Shown piece after piece: positions 1 through 8,613 of a stretch of DNA of 44,494 nt. Positions within the stretch are counted from its first letter, which is position 1; the number at the start of each line of letters is the position of its first letter. The notes under the pieces are model-generated. The model was not told the DNA's origin. It saw only the letters and a program-made list of their open reading frames with translations, and did no database searches. The DNA comes from Dehalococcoidales bacterium. GTDB taxonomy: Bacteria > Chloroflexota > Dehalococcoidia > Dehalococcoidales > CSSed11-197. A program made the translations under genes and the position numbers. The DNA is taken from positions 1 to 44,494 of the forward strand of contig JAQUQL010000003.1 in assembly GCA_028716145.1 (NCBI GenBank), written 5' to 3'.

Positions 1-64
1 CATCGGCCAGTTTGGCCACTGCATCGTCAACTGATGTTGCATCTACATGTGTGATTTTATACAT
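1..64 (-). CDS. Partial CDS (5' end only), probably the FAD-binding subunit of a molybdenum hydroxylase (CoxM/XdhB-like)
   Basis: Minus-strand ATG at 62-64 gives MYKITHVDATSVDDAVAKLAD, resembling the N-terminus of FAD-binding subunits; adjacent to the large and [2Fe-2S] subunits. Confidence 0.5.
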   Translation of the reverse strand, partial: MYKITHVDATSVDDAVAKLAD

Positions 65-76
65 TATCGCTCCTCC

Positions 77-2356
77 CTAGGCCTTGCCCAGTGCTTTTAG
101 AACTTTATCGGGGGTGCAGGGGCCTTTATCGGGCTCAACCCATGCGCCGATTGCATTGAAGATGGCGCAGATGATGCATGAGTAGTTGGTAACACAGGGC
201 TCGCCGATACCATGGGCACCGTAAGGGCCTGCAGCATCGTAGGACTCAAAGTCTTGCTGGTGCAGGTTTTCGCCCTTGAAATCCATGGCAGTGGGCATCA
301 TGGCCTCGGTGTACTGGCTGCTAAGACAGGCACCGCTGGCCTTGTCCCAGATGGAACCGGCATAAAGAGCTTCCCAGATCTGGAGCTCGGAGCCGGACCT
401 CATCTCTTTGATGGTACCCTGCTTGAAGATGGTGCGGCCGGTGTCAACTGCGTTCCAGTGACCGAGTACTTCAACCTCACCGGTATCGGGGTCAACGGCT
501 ACTTCTGCGGCAGCGCAGGAGTTACCATTTGAGTTACAAACCTCACCCAGTTCCAGATCACCAACGGTTCGGTTCTTGAGGTGAGATGCCCAGCCAAAGC
601 CGGAACCAGCCAGTGGCGGCGTGCCGCTCATAACCTGACGGAAGGTGATGCGCTTGGTGGGGTCAGCCTTATAGTAGACTTCGCTGTTTTCGGCAGCAAC
701 ATCATCTACGGTGATACCTTCGATTTCGCGAAGGCCGGCCTTCCCGATGGCATAGGAGAAGAGTTTGTTGCGAAGATCAAGCGCGGCATTCATAAAGCCT
801 GAGCCAGCACCGCCGGTAAAGCCGGAACCAGCCTGGATACCGGCATCAAGACTGACATCGGTGTTACCCCATTCGCCCAGGCCAACATCTTCATATTTCA
901 TGCCGAGAGTCTCAGCAACGATGTGGACACAGATCATCGGGCCGCCTGACGGGCCGCGGGCGCCGCCGACGTTTACCAGACAGGTGCCATCCGGGCACAT
1001 GGTGACGAGACCTGCGCGGCTGGCGCCGTTTACCGAGCCATGGGAATCCCGATGGCCAACAATAGCGATGCCATGCAGTCTGCCATCATCCATGACGTTA
1101 TTTTCACCCGGTTTGTGCCATTTGCCGGCATAACCGGTTTCCTGATGCAGCCATTCAAACATTTCCTTAACGGCGATGCCGCCCCAGACGCGGTTCGGCG
1201 CATCAAGATCGGGAGCGTCGTTTTCGGCTAAGTTCTTCATTATGAGCTGGTAGGGATCCATATCAAGGTGGGCTGCCAGTTTGTAGAGAGCGGTATCATA
1301 GTTGCAGGCACCCGGCGGATCGTTAACGCAGCGCCAGTAACCTCGGGCTGGAGAGTTGGTGCTTATGGTAGTCACCTGGAAGCGGGCATCGGGGATGTTG
1401 TAGGTGGTTCTAAGGCCGAAGTGAACATTGGCTATCGGAGCAAAGCCACTGCTGCCGCCGTCTCCCCAGAACTTGGCATCTACACCGAGGATCTTGCCAT
1501 CCTGGGTTGCTCCCCATTTGATGGTGGATTTAACCGCAAACTGCCAGCTGTGAGTAAGCATACTCTTCTGGCGGGTCTTGATCAGGTTGACCGGAGCGCC
1601 GTTTACTTTCCTTGACATGGCGGCAGAGACGATAGCGGTGTTTTCACCGGTCTTGTCTCCATGTCCACAGCCGGTGAAGTGGGTAAAGAGGTGAACCTTG
1701 TTGGCCGGCATGCCGAAAGCATTGACAACGGCATTCTTTGCGCCGTGGATGTGCTGGCTGGGAATCCAGACATAAAGGTCTTCCCCGACCCACCATGCAA
1801 CCGACTGGTGCGGTTCAAGGGTGGCATGCTGGTAGGTGGTGGAGTAGCCCTGGATGGTTTCCAGCTGGACCGGAGCGCTGGCGATGGCCCCATCGGGGTC
1901 GCCGCGGGTCAGGTCGGTAGCTGTATAGTAGTTGGTATCCGGGCGGATACCGCTAAGCGGTGCGCCGGCCTGCATGGCCTCGTCTGTGTCGAAAACGCCC
2001 GGGCGCTCTTCATATTCAACCTCGATGAGGTCACAGGCGCGCTCGGCGATGTAGGGGTCATCAGCGATAACACCGGCTACTTCCTGTCCCCATTTAAAGA
2101 TGCCTTCTGTCCAGTTGGGAACATCTTCGTAGGTAACAACTGCTCTTACACCGGGTTCGGCAAGAGCGGCATCAGCGTTGATATTGGTGATGACGCCTTT
2201 CATGATGGTGGAACATTTGATGGCGCCGTAAAGCTTACGGCCGGCAAGGCGGTCGCTGGCAAAATCGGCATTACCGGTGACGATCTTGGCGCCGAGTTTG
2301 TCGGGGTTGGCCAGTTGGCCAATTACTTTCAGTTCTGGTTTTTCTACAAGAGCCAT
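77..2356 (-). CDS. Xanthine dehydrogenase/aldehyde oxidase family molybdopterin-binding (large) subunit
   Basis: 759 aa; overall family architecture and C-terminal GPYGAHGIGEPC motif containing the expected catalytic Glu; next to an FeS subunit. Confidence 0.9.
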   Translation of the reverse strand: MALVEKPELKVIGQLANPDKLGAKIVTGNADFASDRLAGRKLYGAIKCSTIMKGVITNINADAALAEPGVRAVVTYEDVPNWTEGIFKWGQEVAGVIADDPYIAERACDLIEVEYEERPGVFDTDEAMQAGAPLSGIRPDTNYYTATDLTRGDPDGAIASAPVQLETIQGYSTTYQHATLEPHQSVAWWVGEDLYVWIPSQHIHGAKNAVVNAFGMPANKVHLFTHFTGCGHGDKTGENTAIVSAAMSRKVNGAPVNLIKTRQKSMLTHSWQFAVKSTIKWGATQDGKILGVDAKFWGDGGSSGFAPIANVHFGLRTTYNIPDARFQVTTISTNSPARGYWRCVNDPPGACNYDTALYKLAAHLDMDPYQLIMKNLAENDAPDLDAPNRVWGGIAVKEMFEWLHQETGYAGKWHKPGENNVMDDGRLHGIAIVGHRDSHGSVNGASRAGLVTMCPDGTCLVNVGGARGPSGGPMICVHIVAETLGMKYEDVGLGEWGNTDVSLDAGIQAGSGFTGGAGSGFMNAALDLRNKLFSYAIGKAGLREIEGITVDDVAAENSEVYYKADPTKRITFRQVMSGTPPLAGSGFGWASHLKNRTVGDLELGEVCNSNGNSCAAAEVAVDPDTGEVEVLGHWNAVDTGRTIFKQGTIKEMRSGSELQIWEALYAGSIWDKASGACLSSQYTEAMMPTAMDFKGENLHQQDFESYDAAGPYGAHGIGEPCVTNYSCIICAIFNAIGAWVEPDKGPCTPDKVLKALGKA

Positions 2357-2357
2357 A

Positions 2358-3167
2358 TTATACTCCTCCTGCTATGGTTGCGATGGTGGCCTTGAAGTTG
2401 TGGCAGGTGCAGATGTGACCGGCAACAGCTTCGCGCACTTCGTCAACAGTAGGATTGGGATTTTCTGCCAGCAGAGCCTTGGCGGCCATGATGAAGCCGG
2501 GGGTGCAGAAACCGCACTGGAAGGCTTCGTTATCCAGCATTTTCTGCTGCAGCGGGCTGAGGTTGGTGCCGTTGGAAAGACCTTCGATGGTCTCGATGTT
2601 CTTGCCGCCACATTCGATGCCCAGGGTAAGGCAGGCGAAGGTGGGTACGCCGTCTACCAGAACGGTGCAGGCACCGCACTGACCAACGCCGCAGCCGACC
2701 TTGGTTCCGTAAAGGGCCAGCCTGTCGCGAAGGACAAAGTCGAGGGTCCAGTAGTCTTCAACCTTGAGGGTAACCGGATTGCCATTGACTACGAAGGATA
2801 CGACACCGGGTATGCCAGCGGTCATGAAGTTAGCGTCGAGATGGGCCTTAAGGGCCTCCAGTGAGTCAAATTCAGCTCCGTCGTAGGGGCTTACAAACTT
2901 GGTGAAGGTGATAGGATCGCCTTCCTTGTGGGCAGCCTCTACATGGGCTTGCAGTTCGGCATAAGTGTCAAACTCCTGGCCATCGTAGGGGCATTTGAAC
3001 TTGGCAGTAGCGGTAGTAACCGTAACCGTCTTGGTTACTTCTTCTGCGTCTCCCTTGCAGGCTGCCAGAATGAACGAGGAACCGACGGCGGTACCGCCGA
3101 CAACGATTCCGGCGTTCTTCAAAAACTGCCTTCTGGAGATTTGTTTGGTCTCCTCTTGTTCGGACAT
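2358..3167 (-). CDS. Tat-exported, probably lipid-anchored [2Fe-2S] subunit of a molybdenum hydroxylase, with two internal degenerate zinc-finger-like repeats
   Basis: N-term SRRQFLKNAG...FILAAC (Tat motif plus lipobox); C-term GCGVGQCGACTVLVDG...C and CGFCTPG...CTCHNF cysteine motifs of CoxS/XdhC-type subunits. Confidence 0.9.
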   Translation of the reverse strand: MSEQEETKQISRRQFLKNAGIVVGGTAVGSSFILAACKGDAEEVTKTVTVTTATAKFKCPYDGQEFDTYAELQAHVEAAHKEGDPITFTKFVSPYDGAEFDSLEALKAHLDANFMTAGIPGVVSFVVNGNPVTLKVEDYWTLDFVLRDRLALYGTKVGCGVGQCGACTVLVDGVPTFACLTLGIECGGKNIETIEGLSNGTNLSPLQQKMLDNEAFQCGFCTPGFIMAAKALLAENPNPTVDEVREAVAGHICTCHNFKATIATIAGGV

Positions 3168-3276
3168 AATTGTCTTAATCGACCTCCTAATAAATTAACC
3201 TTTTGGTCTGGAAAAACAAGTTTTAGGAAATTATGTTTTGTTTCTTTTTAGTACCACCTCCTTTACTAGTCTGTGT

Positions 3277-3320
3277 AAAAACTCCGTGTTAAGTCATATT
3301 ACAGTAGTGCGGGGTTTTTT
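3277..3320 (-). terminator. Candidate intrinsic terminator (possibly bidirectional) downstream of the 69-aa ORF
   Basis: Inverted repeat aaaaactccg ... cggggtttttt with T/A tracts on both flanks. Confidence 0.4.
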
Positions 3321-3326
3321 GTGGTA

Positions 3327-3536
3327 TCATATGTTACCGTTGTCTGTGTGAACTCCCGGTTTGTTGAAGCGACTGCCATTAACCTCTTCCCAGAGTTCAA
3401 TCATCTGGCAGATAAAGCCGTCATAACACTGGCCGGGAGCGCGGTTTTTATCCAGCTTGTTTTTAGTGCTTAGTTTGATACCCAGGGTAGCCCTGTTGGG
3501 CGCGCGTTTAGCATTCTGGCTTTGTTCTTTATTCAT
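3327..3536 (-). CDS. Small protein, possibly ribbon-helix-helix/antitoxin-like
   Basis: 69 aa; segment TLGIKLSTKNKLDKNRAPGQCYDGFICQMIELWEE resembles 'strand - KLxxx - tYDdiI..LiE' small RHH-like proteins. Confidence 0.4.
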   Translation of the reverse strand: MNKEQSQNAKRAPNRATLGIKLSTKNKLDKNRAPGQCYDGFICQMIELWEEVNGSRFNKPGVHTDNGNI

Positions 3537-3615
3537 ACAGAGCTATTCCATTCGTTGTAACGTTGTATAACAAGGTTTCATTAACTATATAATATTTATG
3601 CTTGTGTATGCAAGC

Positions 3616-4122
3616 TTAATATTCCGGCGGCAAATCAGTAGCACCACCCGGAGGATAGATTACTCTGAGCCAGCAATCTTCTATAATAAGGTATGTCCAC
3701 TGCATTCCCCATAAGGTTCCAGTAGCCTCGACTATGTAACCCTCACCTTCCCGGATATTGTTAAGCTGGGAATGATAACGCACTCTAAACTTCACGTTGC
3801 CCATCTGTACAAATTTCTCAGGGTCAGGAGGTTCGCCCAGGAAGCTCATTTTTTCGACCTCTACGTGAGGGAAAAACAGTTTTTTGCCCTGGTATTTTTC
3901 CTTGGTGCTTTCGGGGTCTGCCAAATATTCTTCGTAGAGCTCTAAAGGGTCAACTTCTATGGGAGTCTCTGTTATGGTGGTGGCGGGAGGGGGTGTAAGT
4001 GTATTCTGGCTGCAACTGGAGGCTGGCATAATAACCAAAACAAGTATTACGATAACAACTGCAGCAACCGAGGAAGTTGCTCTTTGCCCTTTCTTTGCTT
4101 TGGGCGATAATATTATTTTCAT
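3616..4122 (-). CDS. Putative lipoprotein/secreted protein with OB-fold (tRNA_anti-like) domain
   Basis: 168 aa; hydrophobic N-terminus followed by Cys; ELYEEYLADPESTKEKYQGKKLFF...EGYIVEATGTLWGM resembles tRNA_anti-like OB folds; SD-like aggaggg upstream. Confidence 0.6.
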   Translation of the reverse strand: MKIILSPKAKKGQRATSSVAAVVIVILVLVIMPASSCSQNTLTPPPATTITETPIEVDPLELYEEYLADPESTKEKYQGKKLFFPHVEVEKMSFLGEPPDPEKFVQMGNVKFRVRYHSQLNNIREGEGYIVEATGTLWGMQWTYLIIEDCWLRVIYPPGGATDLPPEY

Positions 4123-4300
4123 TTTTGCCCTCCTGTTGTTTTGCGCGAAAACAGAATTGGAGGATTTGTGTGATGGCTAAGATTAATAGCAGATATAATT
4201 AGTCCACAATATCCACTGTTATCTAAATTATAATATTACTGCATAATATCGTCAACATCTCAAAGCTGGAATAAATAAAAAACATGGGTTAAAATAAAGC

Positions 4301-5029
4301 ATGTCCTTACATGAAAGCCTTACCTGGCTTGCAGATTTTAAAGAACGCTTTGATGATGACGTCAAGCGTTTATATGCCAAAGAGCCTTTGTGGTCTAAAT
4401 GCCAGAACTGCCCTGATGGCCACTGTTGCGGCCATGGCATTTATCCGGTCACTATGAGCCGCCTGAATCCATTTCGTCTTGAAGAGTGGTGGCTTCAGCT
4501 GGAATATGTTAAGGATAACTTTTCGGAAGACGAGAAAAAGCAGCTGGTGCGTAACGTTCTTTCAAAGCGTCCGCACTGCATTTTTCTTTTTGATAACCGT
4601 TGCAGTGTCCATCCTGCCCGCGCCTGGGCGTGTCGTGTGCACCCCTATACCATATCTTTCCATACCAATCCGGATTATTTCCCGGTTGGTCAGTTGGCCA
4701 TTCCTTCCTGCCCGGCGTTTGCTCATACTTTTAGTGTAAAGAAAAATGAAATCGTAGTTCAAAGCCCGGCAGTCTTAGCAAAAGAACCTGGCTCGCGGCT
4801 CATACAGGTAAAGCTTAAAAAAAGAAAACCGGTTTGGTTGCTTGATGCAACTGATTACGTTAACGAATTTGAAAACCGGGCAGGCGGGGAAGAGAGATCT
4901 GCCGAGGATTGGGAAGCATTACTTTCGCTTGCTGGAGAAGCCGGGAGCAAAGGAGGCATTGCTTTGCAGATGTACCTGGAGAAGATGCAAGGGTTGACGC
5001 GTATGCCGGATGGCAGTATCCGGTTTTAA
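4301..5029 (+). CDS. YkgJ-like cysteine-cluster (putative zinc/iron-chelating) protein
   Basis: CQNCPDGHCCGHG...CIFLFDNRCSVHPARAWACRVHPY pattern. Confidence 0.75.
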   Translation: MSLHESLTWLADFKERFDDDVKRLYAKEPLWSKCQNCPDGHCCGHGIYPVTMSRLNPFRLEEWWLQLEYVKDNFSEDEKKQLVRNVLSKRPHCIFLFDNRCSVHPARAWACRVHPYTISFHTNPDYFPVGQLAIPSCPAFAHTFSVKKNEIVVQSPAVLAKEPGSRLIQVKLKKRKPVWLLDATDYVNEFENRAGGEERSAEDWEALLSLAGEAGSKGGIALQMYLEKMQGLTRMPDGSIRF

Positions 5030-5079
5030 TTATGATATTCTTTTTTTAATGTACTTGCGCTTCAAAAACAGGCATATTT

Positions 5080-5946
5080 TTATGCGCAAGGTCTGCCTTG
5101 TTGGTATAGCTCAGCGGCTTTATAGGAGCTTCTTACCAGCGGTGCAGAGGCAATACCGGAAAAACCCATTTCCAGAGCAGGCTGGATATAACCGGAGAAT
5201 TCTTTCGGTGTTACATAATTTATAACCGGATGATGCTGGCTTGATGGGGCAAGGTACTGCCCCAGCGTGATAAGATTGCATCCCGCCTTGCGCAATTCCT
5301 TCATAACTTCAATAACCTCTTCACGCTTTTCTCCCAGGCCTAGCATCAGGCCTGATTTTGTAACCATTCCCGGGTCAATTTTCTTAATTGAGCTTAGCAA
5401 ATCGAGTGAACGCCGGTAACCGGCAAGCGGTCTTACCTGGCTGTAAAGCCTGGGCACAGTCTCAATATTGTGGTTAATAACAGAAGGTTTGGCGTTTATA
5501 ACTGTTTCAATGGCAGCGTCAAGCCCCTGAAAATCTGGAATTAGCACTTCAACTTTTGTACCCGGACAGACCAAGCGAACAGTTTCAATGGTTCTGGCAA
5601 AATGGGATGCTCCTCCATCATCAAGATCATCTCGCGTTACAGAAGTTATAACAACGTATTCGAGGCCGAGCCTTTTTACTGCTGTTGCGATCCGCTCTGG
5701 TTCGCCATTGTCCAGCGGGGATGGTTTGCCTTTTGTTATGGCGCAAAATGTGCAGTTGCGGGTGCAAACATCTCCCATTATCATAAAGGTGGCGGTTTTT
5801 TTGGCAAAACACTGGCACATGTTGGGGCAAAGTGCGCTCTGGCATACAGTGTTGAGTTTCAAGTCTCTCAGCACGTAAGAAACGTCGGCTATTTCATCTA
5901 CCCTGGGGATTCTCTGTTTAAACCAGTCTGGAAGCCTTTTACCCAA
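5080..5946 (-). CDS. lipA: Lipoyl synthase
   Basis: 288 aa; CQSALCPNMCQCF and radical-SAM CTRNCTFC motifs; overlaps lipB. Confidence 0.96.
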   Translation of the reverse strand: MGKRLPDWFKQRIPRVDEIADVSYVLRDLKLNTVCQSALCPNMCQCFAKKTATFMIMGDVCTRNCTFCAITKGKPSPLDNGEPERIATAVKRLGLEYVVITSVTRDDLDDGGASHFARTIETVRLVCPGTKVEVLIPDFQGLDAAIETVINAKPSVINHNIETVPRLYSQVRPLAGYRRSLDLLSSIKKIDPGMVTKSGLMLGLGEKREEVIEVMKELRKAGCNLITLGQYLAPSSQHHPVINYVTPKEFSGYIQPALEMGFSGIASAPLVRSSYKAAELYQQGRPCA

Positions 5947-6622
5947 AAATCTCTCCTTTCATGTGAGTGTCGTTCAGCGGTTCTGTCTGGATATCAAGAA
6001 TGCGAGACAGAGTGTCGAGGAAAACCGGCTTGACCTCGTCGACTGTAACCTTTTTTTCGCTGAGACTTGTAATTGAGGCAGGCTCTTTGCCTGGAATCCC
6101 GCACAGATTGATGATCTTGAAATCGTCAAGCTCAGGGTTGATGTTAAGCGAAATTCCGTGCATGCTGATACCTCTTGTAAAATGGAGACCGATAGCCGCA
6201 AGCTGTTTTCCTTCTGCCCATACTCCCGGGTGCTCCTGCCATCTTTCGGCGTATATACCGAAGTGTCTGGCAGTGTCAATAACTGTCTGTTCGAGGTCAT
6301 GCATAAACCGGCGAAGTTCTCCTCTCCGCGCTCGCATGTCCATAATCGGGTAAACTACAAGCTGCCCCGGGCAATGAAAGCTTGTATCGCCGCCCCGATT
6401 GGTGCGGCAAACTTCCACTCCTCTGCGGCTCAGTTCCTCTTCATCTGCAAGCACATTCTCGGCCTTGCCGAATTTTCCCAGAGTTACAGTAGGTGGATGT
6501 TCCATGACCAGTAAAACGTCTTCAATTTCTTTCCTGTACCTTAATTCGGCAAGTTTGAACTGTGCGGCGTAAGCTGCCTGATATTCAATTAAACCGAGGT
6601 CCCACACCCAACATTTATTCAT
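5939..6622 (-). CDS. lipB: Octanoyl-[acyl carrier protein]:protein N-octanoyltransferase
   Basis: 227 aa; EHPPTVTLGKFG, RGGDTSFHCPGQLVVYPI, HGISLNINPEL motifs. Confidence 0.95.
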   Translation of the reverse strand: MNKCWVWDLGLIEYQAAYAAQFKLAELRYRKEIEDVLLVMEHPPTVTLGKFGKAENVLADEEELSRRGVEVCRTNRGGDTSFHCPGQLVVYPIMDMRARRGELRRFMHDLEQTVIDTARHFGIYAERWQEHPGVWAEGKQLAAIGLHFTRGISMHGISLNINPELDDFKIINLCGIPGKEPASITSLSEKKVTVDEVKPVFLDTLSRILDIQTEPLNDTHMKGEIFG

Positions 6623-6646
6623 CCTGTCTATAATAGCATGCCCGCC

Positions 6647-7357
6647 TTACATATCCGGATTTGTGTTGTAAATGGCATATTCGATACCGGTCAGCAGACT
6701 ATCCAACTCCTCCGGTTTAGAGAGTTTTACGACGTATATCCAACCCCTCAAATATGGTTCGGCTTGCATGATGAGAGCATTGACGTAGAGATCTTCGTTT
6801 ACCTGTACGATTGTGCCACTCACGGGGCTGTACATGTCAACGTTCATTTTCTGGCCTTCAAAATTCCCCAGCCAGCCGTCATAAGCCAGGTCGCTGCCTT
6901 TCGACAGCAAGGTAACCTCCCCCCTTTCAACAGCTCCCAACAGTAGATGCATTTTATCGCTAAGCCCTATTACTGCCAGATCGTCGTGCAGTGGTTTTAC
7001 CCATACGTGTTCATAGGAATAGAGTCTATCGGTGGCAACCTTGCTGGTGCAGCCGACGGTATCTTCCAATGGCGGGTTTGTTTTAGGAGGCACATAAACA
7101 AAATCACCGTTGCCAGCTGTAGTTGTCGGCGGGGTAGTTGAGGTTGGTGTAGTGGTAGGTGGCGCAGTAGTGGTAGGTGTTGTCGAAGTGGGAGCAGTGG
7201 TTGTCGGGTCCTCTGAATTACAGCCGGTTGCAGCCGCAATCGATGTCAGTGCCAGGCTTCCGGTTATAAGCCCGGTGCTTTTCAAAAAGCTGCGCCTGGA
7301 TATTCCGCTCGGTGCAGATCCGGTGTTTTTACTCTTTTCGTCATTTGATTTTTTCAT
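6647..7357 (-). CDS. Tat-exported GcvH-like (lipoyl-domain) lipoprotein with Thr/Pro-rich linker
   Basis: 236 aa; ISRRSFLKSTG Tat motif, AATGC lipobox-like site, T/P-rich linker, then GcvH-like YSYEHVWVKPLHDDLAVIGLSDKM...EGQKMNVDMYSPVSGTIVQVNEDL...GWIYVVKLSKPEELDSLL; Lys170 aligns with the GcvH lipoyl-lysine; SD ggagg upstream. Confidence 0.85.
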   Translation of the reverse strand: MKKSNDEKSKNTGSAPSGISRRSFLKSTGLITGSLALTSIAAATGCNSEDPTTTAPTSTTPTTTAPPTTTPTSTTPPTTTAGNGDFVYVPPKTNPPLEDTVGCTSKVATDRLYSYEHVWVKPLHDDLAVIGLSDKMHLLLGAVERGEVTLLSKGSDLAYDGWLGNFEGQKMNVDMYSPVSGTIVQVNEDLYVNALIMQAEPYLRGWIYVVKLSKPEELDSLLTGIEYAIYNTNPDM

Positions 7358-7385
7358 CTTCTTCCTCCGTCAGGTTTCGATAATC

Positions 7386-8093
7386 CTATATCTGTGTAAG
7401 GTAATAGATGCCAACTCCAATAAATATTATTGCCATCACGATTCGAAGTATTTTTTCGGTTTTGCCCAGATTGTTGACCCATCTTGATACGGCTGTCACT
7501 CCGGCTGCGATTAACATTCCGAAGAAAATAACCGGTAACCCTGTTCCAATGGCAAACAGTGGAGGCAGGAAAACTCCCCCGGTTGAAGTAAGAGCCATAG
7601 GTATAAGCACAGCAAAGAAAAGTACAGCACTGTATGGGCAAAAAGCGAGGGCGAATATAACTCCCATTAGAAAAGAACCAACTAAACCCCAATCGGAAAC
7701 CTTGTTTCCCAGCGCGGTGATTCTGCCGCCTCCACCGAAGGAGAAACGATCGATAACAAGCATCAGGATCCCGGCCAGAATAAGCAGGGGGCCGAGTACA
7801 TATGTTCCCACGTCTTCCAGGAAGTTGCGTATGGCCGGTGTTTCCATTCCTATGGCGATTATCAGCAGGCCAATAAGAGTGTAGGTTATCATGCGTCCGA
7901 GCGAATAGAGCAGACTGGCCATGATGGCATATTTGCGGTCGGTGATACGGCGGCTTATATAAGCGATAGAAGCTACGTTGGTTGCCAGCGTACAGGGGCC
8001 GACGGAGGCCATCAATCCGAGCAATACAGCTGCAATCAGAGTTATTTCGGTATTAAGAAACAGGTTATGAAAAAAATCAGACAGCCATGCCAT
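7386..8093 (-). CDS. CcdA/DsbD-family transmembrane thiol:disulfide protein (ArsG-like)
   Basis: 235 aa, about 6 hydrophobic segments; paired membrane cysteines MASVGPCTLATN and FALAFCPYSAVLFF. Confidence 0.8.
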   Translation of the reverse strand: MAWLSDFFHNLFLNTEITLIAAVLLGLMASVGPCTLATNVASIAYISRRITDRKYAIMASLLYSLGRMITYTLIGLLIIAIGMETPAIRNFLEDVGTYVLGPLLILAGILMLVIDRFSFGGGGRITALGNKVSDWGLVGSFLMGVIFALAFCPYSAVLFFAVLIPMALTSTGGVFLPPLFAIGTGLPVIFFGMLIAAGVTAVSRWVNNLGKTEKILRIVMAIIFIGVGIYYLTQI

Positions 8094-8572
8094 TATTCTT
8101 CTCCGTAGAGAGCTTTATCCATGTTTTTCTTGAGCTCGCCGATAAATTTGTTCTTGAGTTCCTGGTTGGTTCCGGTTGTATCGGTATATAGCCAAATTCT
8201 GCTCACTTGCCAGGTGCTGGTTGCTTCCCCATCACTTATCGTGGTTATGAAAAATGCAAATTTGGATGCTTTGAACTCATCCATGAGCGGTTTGGTAGCG
8301 GGGTCCCTGGTATCGTGGCTTTTATAGACAAGAGTCCCGTCTTCGACTTCCTGTCCGTAATCTTCATCCATGACGGTATTTACCCACTCAACTGCCAGAT
8401 CAAGGCAAAAGCAGTTATCTGACTCGTAAAAAAAGTTTACCTCTACCATGTCTGCATCGCCGGTGTGTGGAGGGGGAGTCGTTTGGCCGGAGTTGCCATT
8501 GCACCCTGTTACCCCAAAAACGGCAACAAGAAAGGTCATAATTAGTACTGGTACTAGTTTATTTTTGTTCAT
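8093..8572 (-). CDS. ArsF-like putative lipoprotein with CxC motif
   Basis: ORF extends to 8593, but ATG at 8570-8572 has a strong SD (aaggagg); lipobox-like VTGC; VEVNFFYESDNCFCLDLAVEWVN...VEDGTLVYKSHDTRDPATKPLMDEF resembles ArsF-family proteins. Confidence 0.7.
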   Translation of the reverse strand: MNKNKLVPVLIMTFLVAVFGVTGCNGNSGQTTPPPHTGDADMVEVNFFYESDNCFCLDLAVEWVNTVMDEDYGQEVEDGTLVYKSHDTRDPATKPLMDEFKASKFAFFITTISDGEATSTWQVSRIWLYTDTTGTNQELKNKFIGELKKNMDKALYGEE

Positions 8573-8613
8573 AATATGCCTCCTTTCAGGCATAAAGACT
8601 TTTTATAATACGC

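Noticed and set aside
1661-2395. 244-aa plus-strand ORF (and other long plus-strand ORFs at 212-1615)
   Set aside because: Antisense to the molybdopterin subunit, which has clear family motifs; shadow ORF from codon bias.
5054-5090. Hairpin cttgcgc/gcgcaag at the 3' end of lipA as a terminator
   Set aside because: Stem is present but no T tract follows on the minus strand.
7110-7487. 125-aa plus-strand ORF with MPAVVVGGVVEVGVVVGGAVVVG repeat
   Set aside because: Reverse-strand reading of the Thr/Pro-rich linker of the GcvH-like protein; not a real repeat protein.
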